Source of the DNA: Burkholderiaceae bacterium
Lineage (GTDB): Bacteria > Pseudomonadota > Gammaproteobacteria > Burkholderiales > Burkholderiaceae_C
Direction: 5' to 3'
Assembly (NCBI GenBank): GCA_017999135.1
Contig: JAGOBT010000099.1
Location: 1-8,941, forward strand
Length of the DNA: 8,941 bases
Position 1 is the first letter of the stretch, and every line of letters starts with the position of its first letter. Positions 1 through 6,533 of this stretch are shown here, piece after piece. The notes beneath the pieces were generated by a model. The model saw only the letters and a program-made list of their open reading frames with translations, ran no database searches and had not been told where the DNA came from. A program made the translations under genes and the position numbers.

Positions 1-563
1 AGGCGCTGCTGCCCGAGGCCGGCACCGACGGCGCGATCCAGGCCTACACCCAGGGCCTGATGGACCTGGGCGCGTCGCTGTGCAGCGTGCGCAAGCCGGC
101 CTGCGACGCCTGCCCGCTGGCGGCGCTGTGCATGGCCCGGGCCGAGGGCCGGGCCGAGGCCTATCCGGTGAAGACGCGCAAGCTCAAGCGCGGCACCCGC
201 GCCCACCTGCTGCTGTGGCTGGACTGGGGCGACCGGGTGTGGCTGGTGCAGCGCCCGCAGGCCGGCGTGTGGGCCGGGCTGTGGAGCCTGCCCGAACTGG
301 ACGACGCCGCTGCGCTGTGGGCGCTGTCGGCTGGCTGGCCGGGCGATGGCCGCCTGCTGCCGCCGGTGGTGCATGTGCTGACCCACCTCGACTGGACCCT
401 GCAGCCCTGCCACTGGCCGTTGCCTGCCGACCTGGCCGAAACGCAGCGGCAGGCCATCGAGGCTGCCCTGCCGCCCGGCCGTTGGGTGGCACGCGCCGAC
501 GCGCTGGCAATGGGCCTGCCGGCGCCGATCCGCCGCTGGCTGGAGGCTGGCCCGCCAGGGTGA
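1..563 (+). CDS. mutY: A/G-specific adenine glycosylase MutY, C-terminal part (5' end outside window)
   Basis: MutY removes adenine mispaired with 8-oxoguanine, starting base-excision repair that prevents G:C to T:A mutation. The reading frame is open from base 3 and ends with TGA at 561-563, giving about 186 residues of the usual ~350. Seen: the segment AYTQGLMDLGASLC leads into the iron-sulfur cluster motif C-x6-C-x2-C-x5-C (cysteines in CSVRKPACDACPLAALC), typical of the MutY/Nth family. After a linker comes a NUDIX-like C-terminal domain that in this family reads 8-oxoG, with the recognisable stretch WLVQRPQAGVWAGLWSLPE. The helix-hairpin-helix and catalytic residues lie upstream of the window. 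An internal ATG at base 60 is not the real start, because the homologous protein continues upstream of it. It is convergent with the LON-domain gene, with 7 bp between the stops. Identification is firm. Confidence 0.95.
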   Translation, partial: ALLPEAGTDGAIQAYTQGLMDLGASLCSVRKPACDACPLAALCMARAEGRAEAYPVKTRKLKRGTRAHLLLWLDWGDRVWLVQRPQAGVWAGLWSLPELDDAAALWALSAGWPGDGRLLPPVVHVLTHLDWTLQPCHWPLPADLAETQRQAIEAALPPGRWVARADALAMGLPAPIRRWLEAGPPG

Positions 564-581
564 GCCTGCGCTACAGCAGGC
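564..581. terminator. Hairpin at the convergent mutY / LON-domain junction
   Basis: GCCTGC (564-569), loop GCTACA, GCAGGC (576-581) form a perfect 6-bp stem starting directly after the mutY stop and covering the end of the convergent LON-domain gene. There is no T-tract on either side, so this is at best a weak or bidirectional transcription barrier. That role is inferred from position only. Confidence 0.3.
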
Positions 582-1200
582 CCTTGCCCTGCAGGTAGTC
601 CTGCACCAACTGCAGGCGCAGCACCGGCTCGTCCAGCGCCATCAGCCGCTGCTTGGCGGCGCTGGAGATCGGCAGGATCTCGCACCAGCGGTTGGCCACC
701 CAGCCAGCATCGTCCAGCTGGTGCGGCTGCAGGAAGGGGTGGTGGCCCTGGCCGGCCAGGGATTCGATGGCCCGGCCCAGAGCCTGGGCGCTGGGCTGCA
801 GTTCCAGTGGCACGGCCACCGCAGCATCGGGCGGGCTGGCGGTGGCCACCGCCAGCCACAGGCCGTCGTCGCGCTGGTGGGTGGCGCCCAGCTGTACCCG
901 CAGGCCGCCGGTGCAGCGCACCCGCAGGATGCCGCGCTGCTCGGCGTCCACCTCCTGCAGGTGGGCCAGCACGCCCACCGCATCCAGCAGCGTCTTGCCC
1001 TGGCCGTTGCCGCGCAGCTCGGCGCCCTGGCGGATGCGCACCACGGCGAACGGCGCGCGCGTGCGCAGGCAGTGGCTGATGAGATCGAGGTAGCGCGCCT
1101 CGAACACCTTCAGCGGCAGCAACCCGCCCGGGAACAGCACCGTGCCCAGCGGAAACAGCGGCAGGGCGGTCCAGGGGCCGGCATCCGCCGAGGGTGGCAT
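571..1200 (-). CDS. Stand-alone LON substrate-binding-domain protein (peptidase S16-like N domain)
   Basis: A 209-residue protein that is essentially one LON N-terminal domain (PF02190 type). Residues ~13-41 read LPLFPLGTVLFPGG then LPLKVFEARYLDLI, the characteristic beginning of this domain, followed by beta-rich segments and a helical C-terminal part. It has neither the AAA+ Walker motifs nor the Ser-Lys catalytic dyad of Lon protease, so it cannot be a protease by itself. Free-standing LON-domain proteins are common in proteobacteria and their function is mostly unknown; a role in binding unfolded protein or as an adaptor is conjecture. The ATG at 1200-1198 is chosen because the domain begins 12 residues later, and it lies 8 bp after the rapZ stop, so the gene is probably the last of the nadK-recN-rapZ transcript. 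No strong Shine-Dalgarno is seen (GAGCAG is the nearest match), which suggests translational coupling to rapZ. Confidence 0.85.
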   Translation of the reverse strand: MPPSADAGPWTALPLFPLGTVLFPGGLLPLKVFEARYLDLISHCLRTRAPFAVVRIRQGAELRGNGQGKTLLDAVGVLAHLQEVDAEQRGILRVRCTGGLRVQLGATHQRDDGLWLAVATASPPDAAVAVPLELQPSAQALGRAIESLAGQGHHPFLQPHQLDDAGWVANRWCEILPISSAAKQRLMALDEPVLRLQLVQDYLQGKGLL

Positions 1201-1208
1201 GGTGCTGC

Positions 1209-2129
1209 TCAATCGCCGGTCACCAGTTCGCGGTGGCGCACCACGGTGGCGCCGTGGTCGGCAAAGCGCCGGCCCAGTTGCTCGACCATGTAGACCGAGC
1301 GGTGCTGGCCGCCGGTGCAGCCGATGGCCACGGTGACATAACCGCGCTGGTCGGTGGCCAGCGCGGGCAGCCAGCGGCGGATGAAGGTCTCGATCTGCTG
1401 CAGCATCTCGGCTGCTTCGGGCTGGCTGGCCAGGAACTGCGCCACCGGCGCGTCCTGCCCGGTCAGCGCCCGCAGTTCGCGCACGTAATAGGGGTTGGGC
1501 AGCACGCGCACGTCGAACACGTAGTCGGCATCCAGCGGCACGCCGTACTTGAAGGCGAAGCTCTCGAACACCAGCGTCAGCCGGCTGGTGGTGGCCGCCA
1601 CCAGATCCCGCACATGGCTGCGCAGGCCGGCCGGGCGCAGCGTGCTGGTGTCGATGATGGTCGAGACCTCGCGCAGTTCGGCCAGCATCAGGCGTTCCAG
1701 CTCGATGGCCTCGATCAGCGCATGCTGCTGGCCGCTGCCGCCCGTCTCGGGCTGGCTGAGCGGGTGCGGGCGGCGCGTCTCGGAGAAGCGGCGCACCAGG
1801 GTGTCGGTGCTGGCATCGAGAAACAGCGGGCGCACGGCCACGCCTTCGGCGCGCAGCTCGTCGATCAGCGGCACCAGCACCGGCAGCGACCGGGCGGCGC
1901 GCACGTCCACGGCAATGGCCACCTTGCGGGTGTAGCGCGGGTGGCTCAGCGCCATGTACTCGCGCAGCAGCTCGGGCGGCAGGTTGTCGACGCAAAAATA
2001 GCCGGCGTCTTCCAGCGCGTGCAGCGCCACCGACTTGCCCGAGCCCGAGATGCCGGTGATCAGCACCAGCTCGCGCATGTCGGTGCCGTGGCTGGCTGCG
2101 GTGGACGGGTTGCCCGGGATCGTGCTCAT
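1209..2129 (-). CDS. rapZ: RNase adapter / nucleotide-binding protein RapZ
   Basis: A 306-residue RapZ (YhbJ/YvcJ family), a P-loop protein. In E. coli it binds glucosamine-6-phosphate and directs RNase E to the sRNA GlmZ, controlling cell-envelope precursor synthesis. Seen: Walker A GISGSGKS at residues 26-33, followed by [20 protein letters not shown]. The DTS segment lies mid-protein, then [20 protein letters not shown] and VRVLPNPYY. The C-terminal signature [10 protein letters not shown] is at about 270-279. The start is set at the ATG overlapping the recN stop (ATGA at 2129-2126), which implies translational coupling. A second ATG at 2078-2076 would give a 289-residue protein closer to the E. 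coli length, because the first 17 residues ([17 protein letters not shown]) precede the conserved domain; neither site has a clear Shine-Dalgarno. In many betaproteobacteria rapZ is near hprK or ptsN; here it sits with repair genes. The family basic C-terminal tail is absent. Confidence 0.95.
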   Translation of the reverse strand: MSTIPGNPSTAASHGTDMRELVLITGISGSGKSVALHALEDAGYFCVDNLPPELLREYMALSHPRYTRKVAIAVDVRAARSLPVLVPLIDELRAEGVAVRPLFLDASTDTLVRRFSETRRPHPLSQPETGGSGQQHALIEAIELERLMLAELREVSTIIDTSTLRPAGLRSHVRDLVAATTSRLTLVFESFAFKYGVPLDADYVFDVRVLPNPYYVRELRALTGQDAPVAQFLASQPEAAEMLQQIETFIRRWLPALATDQRGYVTVAIGCTGGQHRSVYMVEQLGRRFADHGATVVRHRELVTGD

Positions 2130-3880
2130 GCCTTGCTGCGCCTGCGCGGCTGTCCGGCCGGTGTGGTGGCCGATGTGGCGGCCGATGTGGCGACTGGCGC
2201 GCTGGGCATTGCCTGCTGCAGCATGGCCTGGGCATGGGCCAGGCTGGTGCTGCCCAGGCGGTCGCCACCCAGCATGCGCGCCACCTCGGCCACGCGCGCT
2301 TCGCCCACCACCGGGGCCACGGTGCTGGTGGTGGCGCCATCCGGCCCCAGGGCCTTGCTGACAACGTAGTGGTGGTCGGCGCAGGCGGCCACCTGGGCCA
2401 GGTGGGTGACAGCCAACACCTGGCGCCGGCCGCCGGCGGCATGGCCCAGCTGCTTCATCAGCGCGCCCACGGTGTCGCCCACCGCGCCGCCGATGCCGGC
2501 GTCGATCTCGTCGAAGATCAGCGTGGCGGCGCCGTCGTCGGCTGCCTGTGCGGTGGTGACGGCAATCGCCAGCGCCAGGCGCGACAGCTCGCCGCCCGAG
2601 GCCACCTTGGCCAGCGGGCGCGGTGTGCTGCCGGCATGGCCGGCCACGAGAAATTCCACCGTCTCCAGCCCCTGGCTTTGCGGCACGGGCAGCGGCTGCA
2701 AGGCCACGTCGAAACGGCCGCCAGCCATGCCCAGGCCCTGCATCGCCTGGGTGACCTGCGCGCCCAGCGGCCCGGCGGCCTGGGCGCGCGCGGCGCTGAC
2801 CCGCCGGGCCTCGGCAAGATGGTGGCGCTCCGCGTCGGCCAGCGCGGCTTCGAGCGCGGCGGTGTCGGTGGCAGCGTCGAGTTGCGCCAGCTCGGTGCGC
2901 CACTGCGCCAGCAGCGCGGGCAGCTCGGCCGGCGGGCGGCGGTAGCGGCGGGCCAGGCCCATCCAGGCGGCCAGGCGTTCGTCCAGCTCGGCCAGGCGGC
3001 GCGGGTCCAGGTCGGCGCGGCCCAGGTAGGCGTTCAACGCATGGGCAGCGTCCTGCAACTGGGCCTGGGCGCCGTGCAGGGAGTCGAGGATGGGCGCGAT
3101 GCGCGGGTCGTGGTCAGACACGTCGGCCAGCGCGTCGATGGCGCGGCCGGTCAGGCCCTCGGCATGGGCGGCGTCGTCTTCGGCCACCGCCTGCAGGGCG
3201 CTGCGCGCCCCGTCGATCAGGGCCTGCGCATGGGCCAGGCGCTGGTGCTCGGCCGACAGCTCGGCCCATTCGCCATCGCCGGGGGCCAGCTTTTCCAGTT
3301 CATTGATCTGCCAGGCCAGTCGTTCACGTTCGCGCAGCAGCTCATCACTGCGCTCGCGTGCCTGCTGCAGCGCGTCGGCCGCGGCCTTGCGGGTGGCAAA
3401 CAGCTGCACCAGCGCGGTGGTGTGGATGCCGGCCTGGCTGTCGAGCAGGGCGCGGGTGGCCGCCGGGCGGGTGAGGCTCTGCCAGGCATGCTGGCCGTGG
3501 ATGTCGACCAGGTGGTCGGCCGCCTCGCGCAGCTGGGTGACGGTGGCCGGGCTGCCGTTGATCCAGGCGCGGCTCTTGCCCTGCGCGTCGACGGTGCGCC
3601 GCAGCAGCAGGATGCCCGGGTCGTCGCCCTGGAAGCCGGCCTCGTCCAGCCAGGCGGCCAGCGTGGCCGGGCTGTGAAATTCGGCGGTGATCTCGGCGCG
3701 GGTGGCGCCTTCACGCACCACGCCGGCATCACCCCGGCTGCCCAGCGCCAGCTGCAGCGCGTCGATGAGGATGGACTTGCCCGCGCCGGTCTCGCCGGTC
3801 AGCACCGAAAAGCCGGCGTGGAAATCAAGCTCCAGCGCGGGCACGATGACGAAATCGCGCAGGGCCAGCCTTCGCAGCAC
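2126..3880 (-). CDS. recN: DNA repair protein RecN
   Basis: RecN is an SMC-like ATPase that acts on DNA ends and helps hold sister chromatids together during double-strand-break repair. With the GTG start the protein is 584 residues; the E. coli protein is 553. Seen: an N-terminal [19 protein letters not shown] and Walker A GETGAGKS (29-36); a long alanine/leucine/glutamate-rich central coiled-coil region; and C-terminal [15 protein letters not shown] (ABC signature), [13 protein letters not shown] (Walker B and D-loop) and VTHLAQVAA. The GTG at 3880-3878 is preferred: it begins the conserved domain exactly and has a strong Shine-Dalgarno, GGGAAGGGG, 5 nt upstream. An in-frame ATG at 3919-3917 would add 13 unconserved residues. 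The C-terminus carries an extra Ala/Thr/Ser tail made by a 12-bp tandem repeat, then a basic end (RRRSK). It lies downstream of nadK and overlaps rapZ by 4 bp. No CTGT-N8-ACAG LexA-type site was found by eye in the 120-bp gap upstream. Confidence 0.95.
   Translation of the reverse strand: MLRRLALRDFVIVPALELDFHAGFSVLTGETGAGKSILIDALQLALGSRGDAGVVREGATRAEITAEFHSPATLAAWLDEAGFQGDDPGILLLRRTVDAQGKSRAWINGSPATVTQLREAADHLVDIHGQHAWQSLTRPAATRALLDSQAGIHTTALVQLFATRKAAADALQQARERSDELLRERERLAWQINELEKLAPGDGEWAELSAEHQRLAHAQALIDGARSALQAVAEDDAAHAEGLTGRAIDALADVSDHDPRIAPILDSLHGAQAQLQDAAHALNAYLGRADLDPRRLAELDERLAAWMGLARRYRRPPAELPALLAQWRTELAQLDAATDTAALEAALADAERHHLAEARRVSAARAQAAGPLGAQVTQAMQGLGMAGGRFDVALQPLPVPQSQGLETVEFLVAGHAGSTPRPLAKVASGGELSRLALAIAVTTAQAADDGAATLIFDEIDAGIGGAVGDTVGALMKQLGHAAGGRRQVLAVTHLAQVAACADHHYVVSKALGPDGATTSTVAPVVGEARVAEVARMLGGDRLGSTSLAHAQAMLQQAMPSAPVATSAATSATTPAGQPRRRSKA
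2156..2191. repeat. 12-bp tandem repeat, three copies, in the recN 3' end
   Basis: Unit GGCCGATGTGGC occurs perfectly at 2168-2179 and 2180-2191, with a 10/12 copy (GGCCGGTGTGGT) at 2156-2167. Twelve bases keep the frame, so each unit encodes four residues on the minus strand, giving [12 protein letters not shown] near the RecN C-terminus, after the conserved ATPase domain. It probably arose by replication slippage. Confidence 0.85.
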
Positions 3881-3885
3881 GTCAG

Positions 3886-3894
3886 CCCCTTCCC
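3886..3894 (-). promoter_or_regulatory. Ribosome binding site deciding the recN GTG start
   Basis: On the minus strand GGGAAGGGG lies 5 nt before GTG (3880-3878). It supports the GTG over the in-frame ATG at 3919-3917, although a weaker GCGGGGG precedes that ATG. Confidence 0.7.
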
Positions 3895-3928
3895 AATCGC
3901 AGCGGTGCAAGCCAGCCATGCAGCCCCC

Positions 3929-4000
3929 GCGGAACCGGCTTTGCCGGGCCGCCAGGGGCGCCCCCCTGGGGGGGAGCGACGAAGTCGCTTCGGGGGGGGG
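3929..4000. repeat. G-rich three-hairpin intergenic element (REP-like) between nadK and recN
   Basis: Three inverted repeats follow one another. CCGGC-TTT-GCCGG (3935-3947) is enclosed by GCGG (3929-3932) and CCGC (3949-3952). CCAGGGG (3952-3958) pairs with CCCCTGG (3963-3969) across a 4-nt loop. AGCGAC-GAA-GTCGCT (3975-3989) is a 6-bp stem with a 3-nt loop. Runs of 7 G (3968-3974) and 9 G (3992-4000) flank the last hairpin. The 9-G run touches the nadK stop codon (TGA at 4003-4001). Similar CCCCC-hairpin-GGGGG intergenic elements are common in Comamonadaceae-type genomes, as I recall. It could attenuate transcription from nadK into recN or stabilise the upstream mRNA; it has no U-tract on the minus strand, so it is not a standard intrinsic terminator. 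Confidence 0.7.
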
Positions 4001-4876
4001 TCACACCACCCCCTCGTACCAGCGCAGCTTGCGGCGCAGCGTGGCGTAGTAGCTCCAGCCCCTGGGGTGCAGGAAGCGCACCTTGTGCGCCGAGCGCTGC
4101 ACCCGCACCTGGTCGCCGTGCAGCAGGCTGGCGATGCCCTGCATGTCGAAGTTGGCGGATGCATCACGCCCGGCCACCACCGTGATGCGCACCGGGCCGC
4201 TGTCGGGCAGCACGATGGGCCGGTTGCTCAGCGTGTGGCTGGCGATCGGCACCAGCACCCAGCCGGCGATGCCCGGGTGCAGGATCGGCCCGCCGGCCGA
4301 CAGCGAGTAGGCGGTGCTGCCGGTGGGCGACGCCAGGATCAGGCCGTCGGCGCGCAGGTTGGCGACGAATTCATCGCCGATGTCCACGCGCAGCTCGACC
4401 ATGCTGGCGGTGGCACCGCGGCTGACCACCACGTCATTCAGCGACAGGCCCTCGAAGATGCGGTGCCCGTCGCGCCAGACCTCGCCTTCCAGCATGGCGC
4501 GGAAGTCTTCTTCGTAGTCGCCAGCAATCATCGGTGCCAGCGCCTCGCGGTATTGGCCGATCGGCACGTCGGTGATGAAGCCCAGCCGGCCCTGGTTGAT
4601 GCCCACCAGCGGCAGGTTGTGGCGGGCCAGCTCGCGGGCGATACCCAGCATGGTGCCGTCACCGCCCACCACCACCGCCAGATCACACTGCTGGCCGATC
4701 TGGTCGATGGTGAGCGCATCGAAATCCGTCACGCCGGTGCTGGCCGCGGTGTGGTGTTCGAACGAGACCTCCAGGCCCTGGCGCACCAGAAAGTGGGCGA
4801 TTTCCTGCAGCAGCGGCCGGATGCCGTCGGCCTGGTATTTGCCGACCAGCGCTGCATGTTGGAATCGACGGGCCAT
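4001..4876 (-). CDS. nadK: NAD kinase
   Basis: NadK phosphorylates NAD to NADP with ATP in the cytoplasm, and is normally essential. The protein is 291 residues (E. coli 292). Seen: [16 protein letters not shown] at the N-terminus; the GGDGTML motif at 71-77 containing the catalytic aspartate; GINQGRLGF at 92-100; LND at 146-148, where the E. coli enzyme has NE; and [14 protein letters not shown] at 185-198, the NAD-binding conserved block. The open frame runs back to an ATG at 4984, but the extra 36 residues are not NadK-like and overlap the hrcA start, so the ATG at 4876-4874 is chosen. No Shine-Dalgarno precedes it, and a putative -10 lies so close that the mRNA may be nearly leaderless. 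It is the first gene of the minus-strand cluster and is divergent from hrcA. Confidence 0.95.
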   Translation of the reverse strand: MARRFQHAALVGKYQADGIRPLLQEIAHFLVRQGLEVSFEHHTAASTGVTDFDALTIDQIGQQCDLAVVVGGDGTMLGIARELARHNLPLVGINQGRLGFITDVPIGQYREALAPMIAGDYEEDFRAMLEGEVWRDGHRIFEGLSLNDVVVSRGATASMVELRVDIGDEFVANLRADGLILASPTGSTAYSLSAGGPILHPGIAGWVLVPIASHTLSNRPIVLPDSGPVRITVVAGRDASANFDMQGIASLLHGDQVRVQRSAHKVRFLHPRGWSYYATLRRKLRWYEGVV

Positions 4877-4883
4877 GCCGGGA

Positions 4884-4910
4884 ATTACACCACAGGGCCC
4901 GTGTTTGCAA
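4884..4910 (-). promoter_or_regulatory. Candidate promoter of nadK
   Basis: On the minus strand TTGCAA (4910-4905) is followed after 15 nt by TGTAAT (4889-4884), five of six matches to the sigma-70 -10. The spacing is shorter than the ideal 17. The predicted start of transcription would fall at or next to the nadK ATG (4876). Confidence 0.4.
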
Positions 4911-4942
4911 GGGTGGCGGCAGAGTGGCCAAGTGCCTGTCCG

Positions 4943-4948
4943 TACAAT
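4943..4948 (+). promoter_or_regulatory. Candidate -10 element of hrcA
   Basis: TACAAT (five of six to TATAAT) lies 34 bp before the hrcA ATG. No convincing -35 hexamer is placed upstream. No CIRCE inverted repeat (TTAGCACTC-N9-GAGTGCTAA) or sigma-32 motif was seen in the 106-bp divergent region, so autoregulation by HrcA is not supported here. Confidence 0.4.
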
Positions 4949-4982
4949 GAAAAATCCAGGCCCATCCTGCAACCGCCACCCC

Positions 4983-6011
4983 ATGGACGACCGTGCCCGC
5001 AGCCTGCTGAAAACCCTGGTCGAACGCTACATCGCCGACGGCCAGCCGGTGGGGTCACGCACGCTGTCGCGGGCGTCGGGGCTGGAGCTGTCACCGGCGA
5101 CCATCCGCAACGTGATGGCCGACCTGGAAGACCTGGGCCTGATCGCCAGCCCGCACACCAGCGCCGGGCGCATCCCCACGGCACGCGGCTACCGGCTGTT
5201 CGTCGACACCATGTTGACGGCCCGCCCGGTGGACATCCACCACACCCCGCCCGAGATGGCCGGCGTGCAGGCCCAGCTGCAGCCCGATCAACCCCAGCGC
5301 GTGATCGCCCAGGCGGCGCACCTGCTGAGCAACTTGAGCCATTTCGTGGGCGTGGTGACGGCACCCAAGCGCGCCAGCGTGTTCCACCACATCGAATTTT
5401 TGCGGCTGGGTGAGCGGCGCGTGCTGGTGATCCTGGTGTCGCCTGACGGCGACGTGCAGAACCGGGTGATCTTCACCGCCCGTGACCACACCCAGGGCGA
5501 ACTGGTCGAAGCCACCAACTACATCAACAGCCACTATGCGGGCCTGGCCATCGATGAAGTGCGCAGCCGGCTGAAGCACGAGGTGGAAGCCCTCCGCGGC
5601 GAGATCGCGGCGCTGATGCAGGCCGCGGTGCAGGCCGGCACCGACGCGCTGGCCGACAACACCGAGCAACTGGTGGTGTCGGGCGAACGCAACCTGCTGG
5701 GCGTGCAGGACTTCGGCAACGACCTGGGCAGCCTGCGCAAGCTGTTCGACCTGTTCGAGCAGAAGACCGAGCTGATGCGCCTGCTGGAGAACAGCAGCCT
5801 GGCCGATGGCGTGCGCATCTACATCGGCGGCGAAAGCGGCGTGGTGCCGTATGAAGAGCTGAGCATTGTCTCGGCGCCGTACGAAGTGGACGGCCGCATC
5901 GTCGGCACGCTGGGCGTGATCGGCCCCACTCGCATGGCCTACGACCGCATGATCCAGCTGGTCGACATCACCGCCCGGCTGGTGGGCAATGCGCTGTCGG
6001 GGCCCAAGTAG
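4983..6011 (+). CDS. hrcA: Heat-inducible transcription repressor HrcA
   Basis: HrcA represses chaperone operons (groESL, sometimes dnaK) by binding the CIRCE operator, and its folding depends on GroEL, which makes it a chaperone-level sensor. The protein is 342 residues, the family's normal size. Seen: an N-terminal winged helix-turn-helix with [20 protein letters not shown] (21-40), [14 protein letters not shown] and [20 protein letters not shown] up to residue 75; a central GAF-like part with [11 protein letters not shown] and [18 protein letters not shown]; and the conserved C-terminal [20 protein letters not shown] and [17 protein letters not shown]. The ATG at 4983 gives the canonical [20 protein letters not shown] start. 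An in-frame ATG at 4947 overlaps the putative -10 and is unlikely. There is no Shine-Dalgarno before 4983. It is divergent from nadK and followed 40 bp later by a tRNA gene. Confidence 0.96.
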   Translation: MDDRARSLLKTLVERYIADGQPVGSRTLSRASGLELSPATIRNVMADLEDLGLIASPHTSAGRIPTARGYRLFVDTMLTARPVDIHHTPPEMAGVQAQLQPDQPQRVIAQAAHLLSNLSHFVGVVTAPKRASVFHHIEFLRLGERRVLVILVSPDGDVQNRVIFTARDHTQGELVEATNYINSHYAGLAIDEVRSRLKHEVEALRGEIAALMQAAVQAGTDALADNTEQLVVSGERNLLGVQDFGNDLGSLRKLFDLFEQKTELMRLLENSSLADGVRIYIGGESGVVPYEELSIVSAPYEVDGRIVGTLGVIGPTRMAYDRMIQLVDITARLVGNALSGPK

Positions 6012-6019
6012 GCGGCTCC

Positions 6020-6025
6020 TACAAT
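6020..6025 (+). promoter_or_regulatory. Candidate -10 element of the tRNA gene
   Basis: TACAAT lies 9 bp after the hrcA stop and 26 bp before the tRNA 5' end, identical to the hexamer upstream of hrcA. No clear -35 is seen, since that position falls in the hrcA coding end. The tRNA may also be transcribed by read-through from hrcA. Confidence 0.4.
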
Positions 6026-6051
6026 CGCGGCTCTGCTGGTGCACACGCAGC

Positions 6052-6128
6052 GGGCCGTTAGCTCAGTTGGTCAGAGCAGAGGACTCATAATCCTTTGGTC
6101 GTTGGTTCAAGTCCAACACGGCCTACCA
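6052..6128 (+). tRNA. tRNA with CAT anticodon (tRNA-Ile2 more likely than elongator tRNA-Met)
   Basis: A complete 77-nt cloverleaf with encoded CCA. Acceptor GGGCCGU pairs with ACGGCCU (a G-U at 1-72, the rest Watson-Crick). The D stem is GCUC/GAGC; the anticodon stem GAGGA/UCCUU (one G-U) carries loop CUCAUAA with anticodon CAU; the variable loop is UGGUC; the T stem GUUGG/CCAAC has loop UUCAAGU; the discriminator is A73. Lack of a C1xA72 mismatch and of three G-C pairs in the anticodon stem excludes initiator tRNA-fMet. C4-G69 and C5-G68, the variable loop UGGUC and the T loop UUCAAGU match E. coli ileX (Ile2, C34 modified to lysidine by TilS), whereas E. coli elongator Met has U4-A69 and a GAAU T-loop end. 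The 9-nt D loop is more Met-like. Automatic annotation may call it tRNA-Met. Confidence 0.95.
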
Positions 6129-6133
6129 ATCCC

Positions 6134-6157
6134 AGCCGGCCCAGACCGGCTTCTCTT
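6134..6157 (+). terminator. Probable rho-independent terminator after the tRNA
   Basis: AGCCGG (6134-6139), loop CCCAGA, CCGGCT (6146-6151), then TCTCTT (6152-6157). The 6-bp GC-rich stem with a T-rich tail starts 6 bp after the tRNA CCA, as expected for ending the hrcA/tRNA transcript. The T-tract is interrupted by C. Confidence 0.5.
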
Positions 6158-6223
6158 GCCGAACAGCGCCTTGTCCTAACCCTGCAGGCGCCACAGGCCG
6201 ATGGGGCTGCTGCGCGTGCCTTC

Positions 6224-6230
6224 CTAGACT
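6224..6230 (+). promoter_or_regulatory. Candidate -10 (sigma-S-like) of the CsbD-type gene
   Basis: CTAGACT differs from the extended sigma-S/sigma-70 -10 sequence CTATACT at one position and lies 32 bp before the ATG at 6263. CsbD/YjbJ genes are general-stress genes in other bacteria, which makes a sigma-S-type promoter plausible. No -35 was identified. Confidence 0.35.
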
Positions 6231-6262
6231 GGTGTCTCACCACCACCACGGAAGGCAACACC

Positions 6263-6481
6263 ATGAACTGGGACCGCATCGAAGGCAACTGGAAGCAGCT
6301 CAAGGGCCAGACCCAGCTGCAATGGGGCAAGCTGACCGACGACGATGTCGCGTTGATCGCCGGCCGGCGTGACCAGCTGGCCGGCAAGCTGCAAGAGCGC
6401 TATGGCCTGGCCAAGGACGCAGCCGACAAGCAGGTCAGCGACTGGGTGCAGGCGGCCGACGACAGCTGGTTCAGTCGCTGA
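6263..6481 (+). CDS. CsbD-family small stress protein (YjbJ-like)
   Basis: A 72-residue hydrophilic protein that aligns along its length with E. coli YjbJ. Seen: an N-terminal NWDRIEGNWKQLKGQ, then WGKLTDDDVALIAGRRDQLA and GKLQERYG, the CsbD consensus, and a C-terminal aromatic-rich end (DSWFSR). The family is induced by general stress (sigma-B in Bacillus, sigma-S/osmotic stress in enterics), and its molecular role is unknown. The ATG at 6263 has GGAAGG 7 nt upstream. An in-frame ATG at 6095 lies inside the tRNA gene and is rejected. The stop is followed 52 bp later by the GTG chosen for the YihY/BrkB gene, so the two may be co-transcribed. Confidence 0.92.
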   Translation: MNWDRIEGNWKQLKGQTQLQWGKLTDDDVALIAGRRDQLAGKLQERYGLAKDAADKQVSDWVQAADDSWFSR

Positions 6482-6533
6482 GCCGCCTCTGACCGATCGC
6501 GCCGCCGGCCCCGCGCCCTGGGCGCTGCCCTGG

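Noticed and set aside
1194..2369. Plus-strand open frame of 391 codons opposite rapZ
   Set aside because: A shadow of rapZ and the recN 3' end; low-complexity Ala/Gln/His composition and no start signal.
4877..4982. CIRCE operator or LexA-type site in the nadK-hrcA divergent region
   Set aside because: Searched by eye for TTAGCACTC-N9-GAGTGCTAA and CTGT-N8-ACAG; neither was found.
2234..5413. Plus-strand open frame of 1059 codons opposite recN and nadK, running into hrcA
   Set aside because: It is antisense to two well-recognised genes and its Gln/His/Gly-rich composition is what a reversed GC-rich codon pattern produces. No family motif is seen.
5091..6044. Minus-strand open frame of 317 codons opposite hrcA
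   Set aside because: Shadow of hrcA, whose own protein matches the family from end to end; His/Gln/Val-rich artefact composition.
6095..6262. N-terminal extension of the CsbD-type protein from an ATG at 6095
   Set aside because: It begins inside the tRNA gene and crosses the probable terminator; the family similarity begins exactly at 6263, which has a good ribosome binding site.
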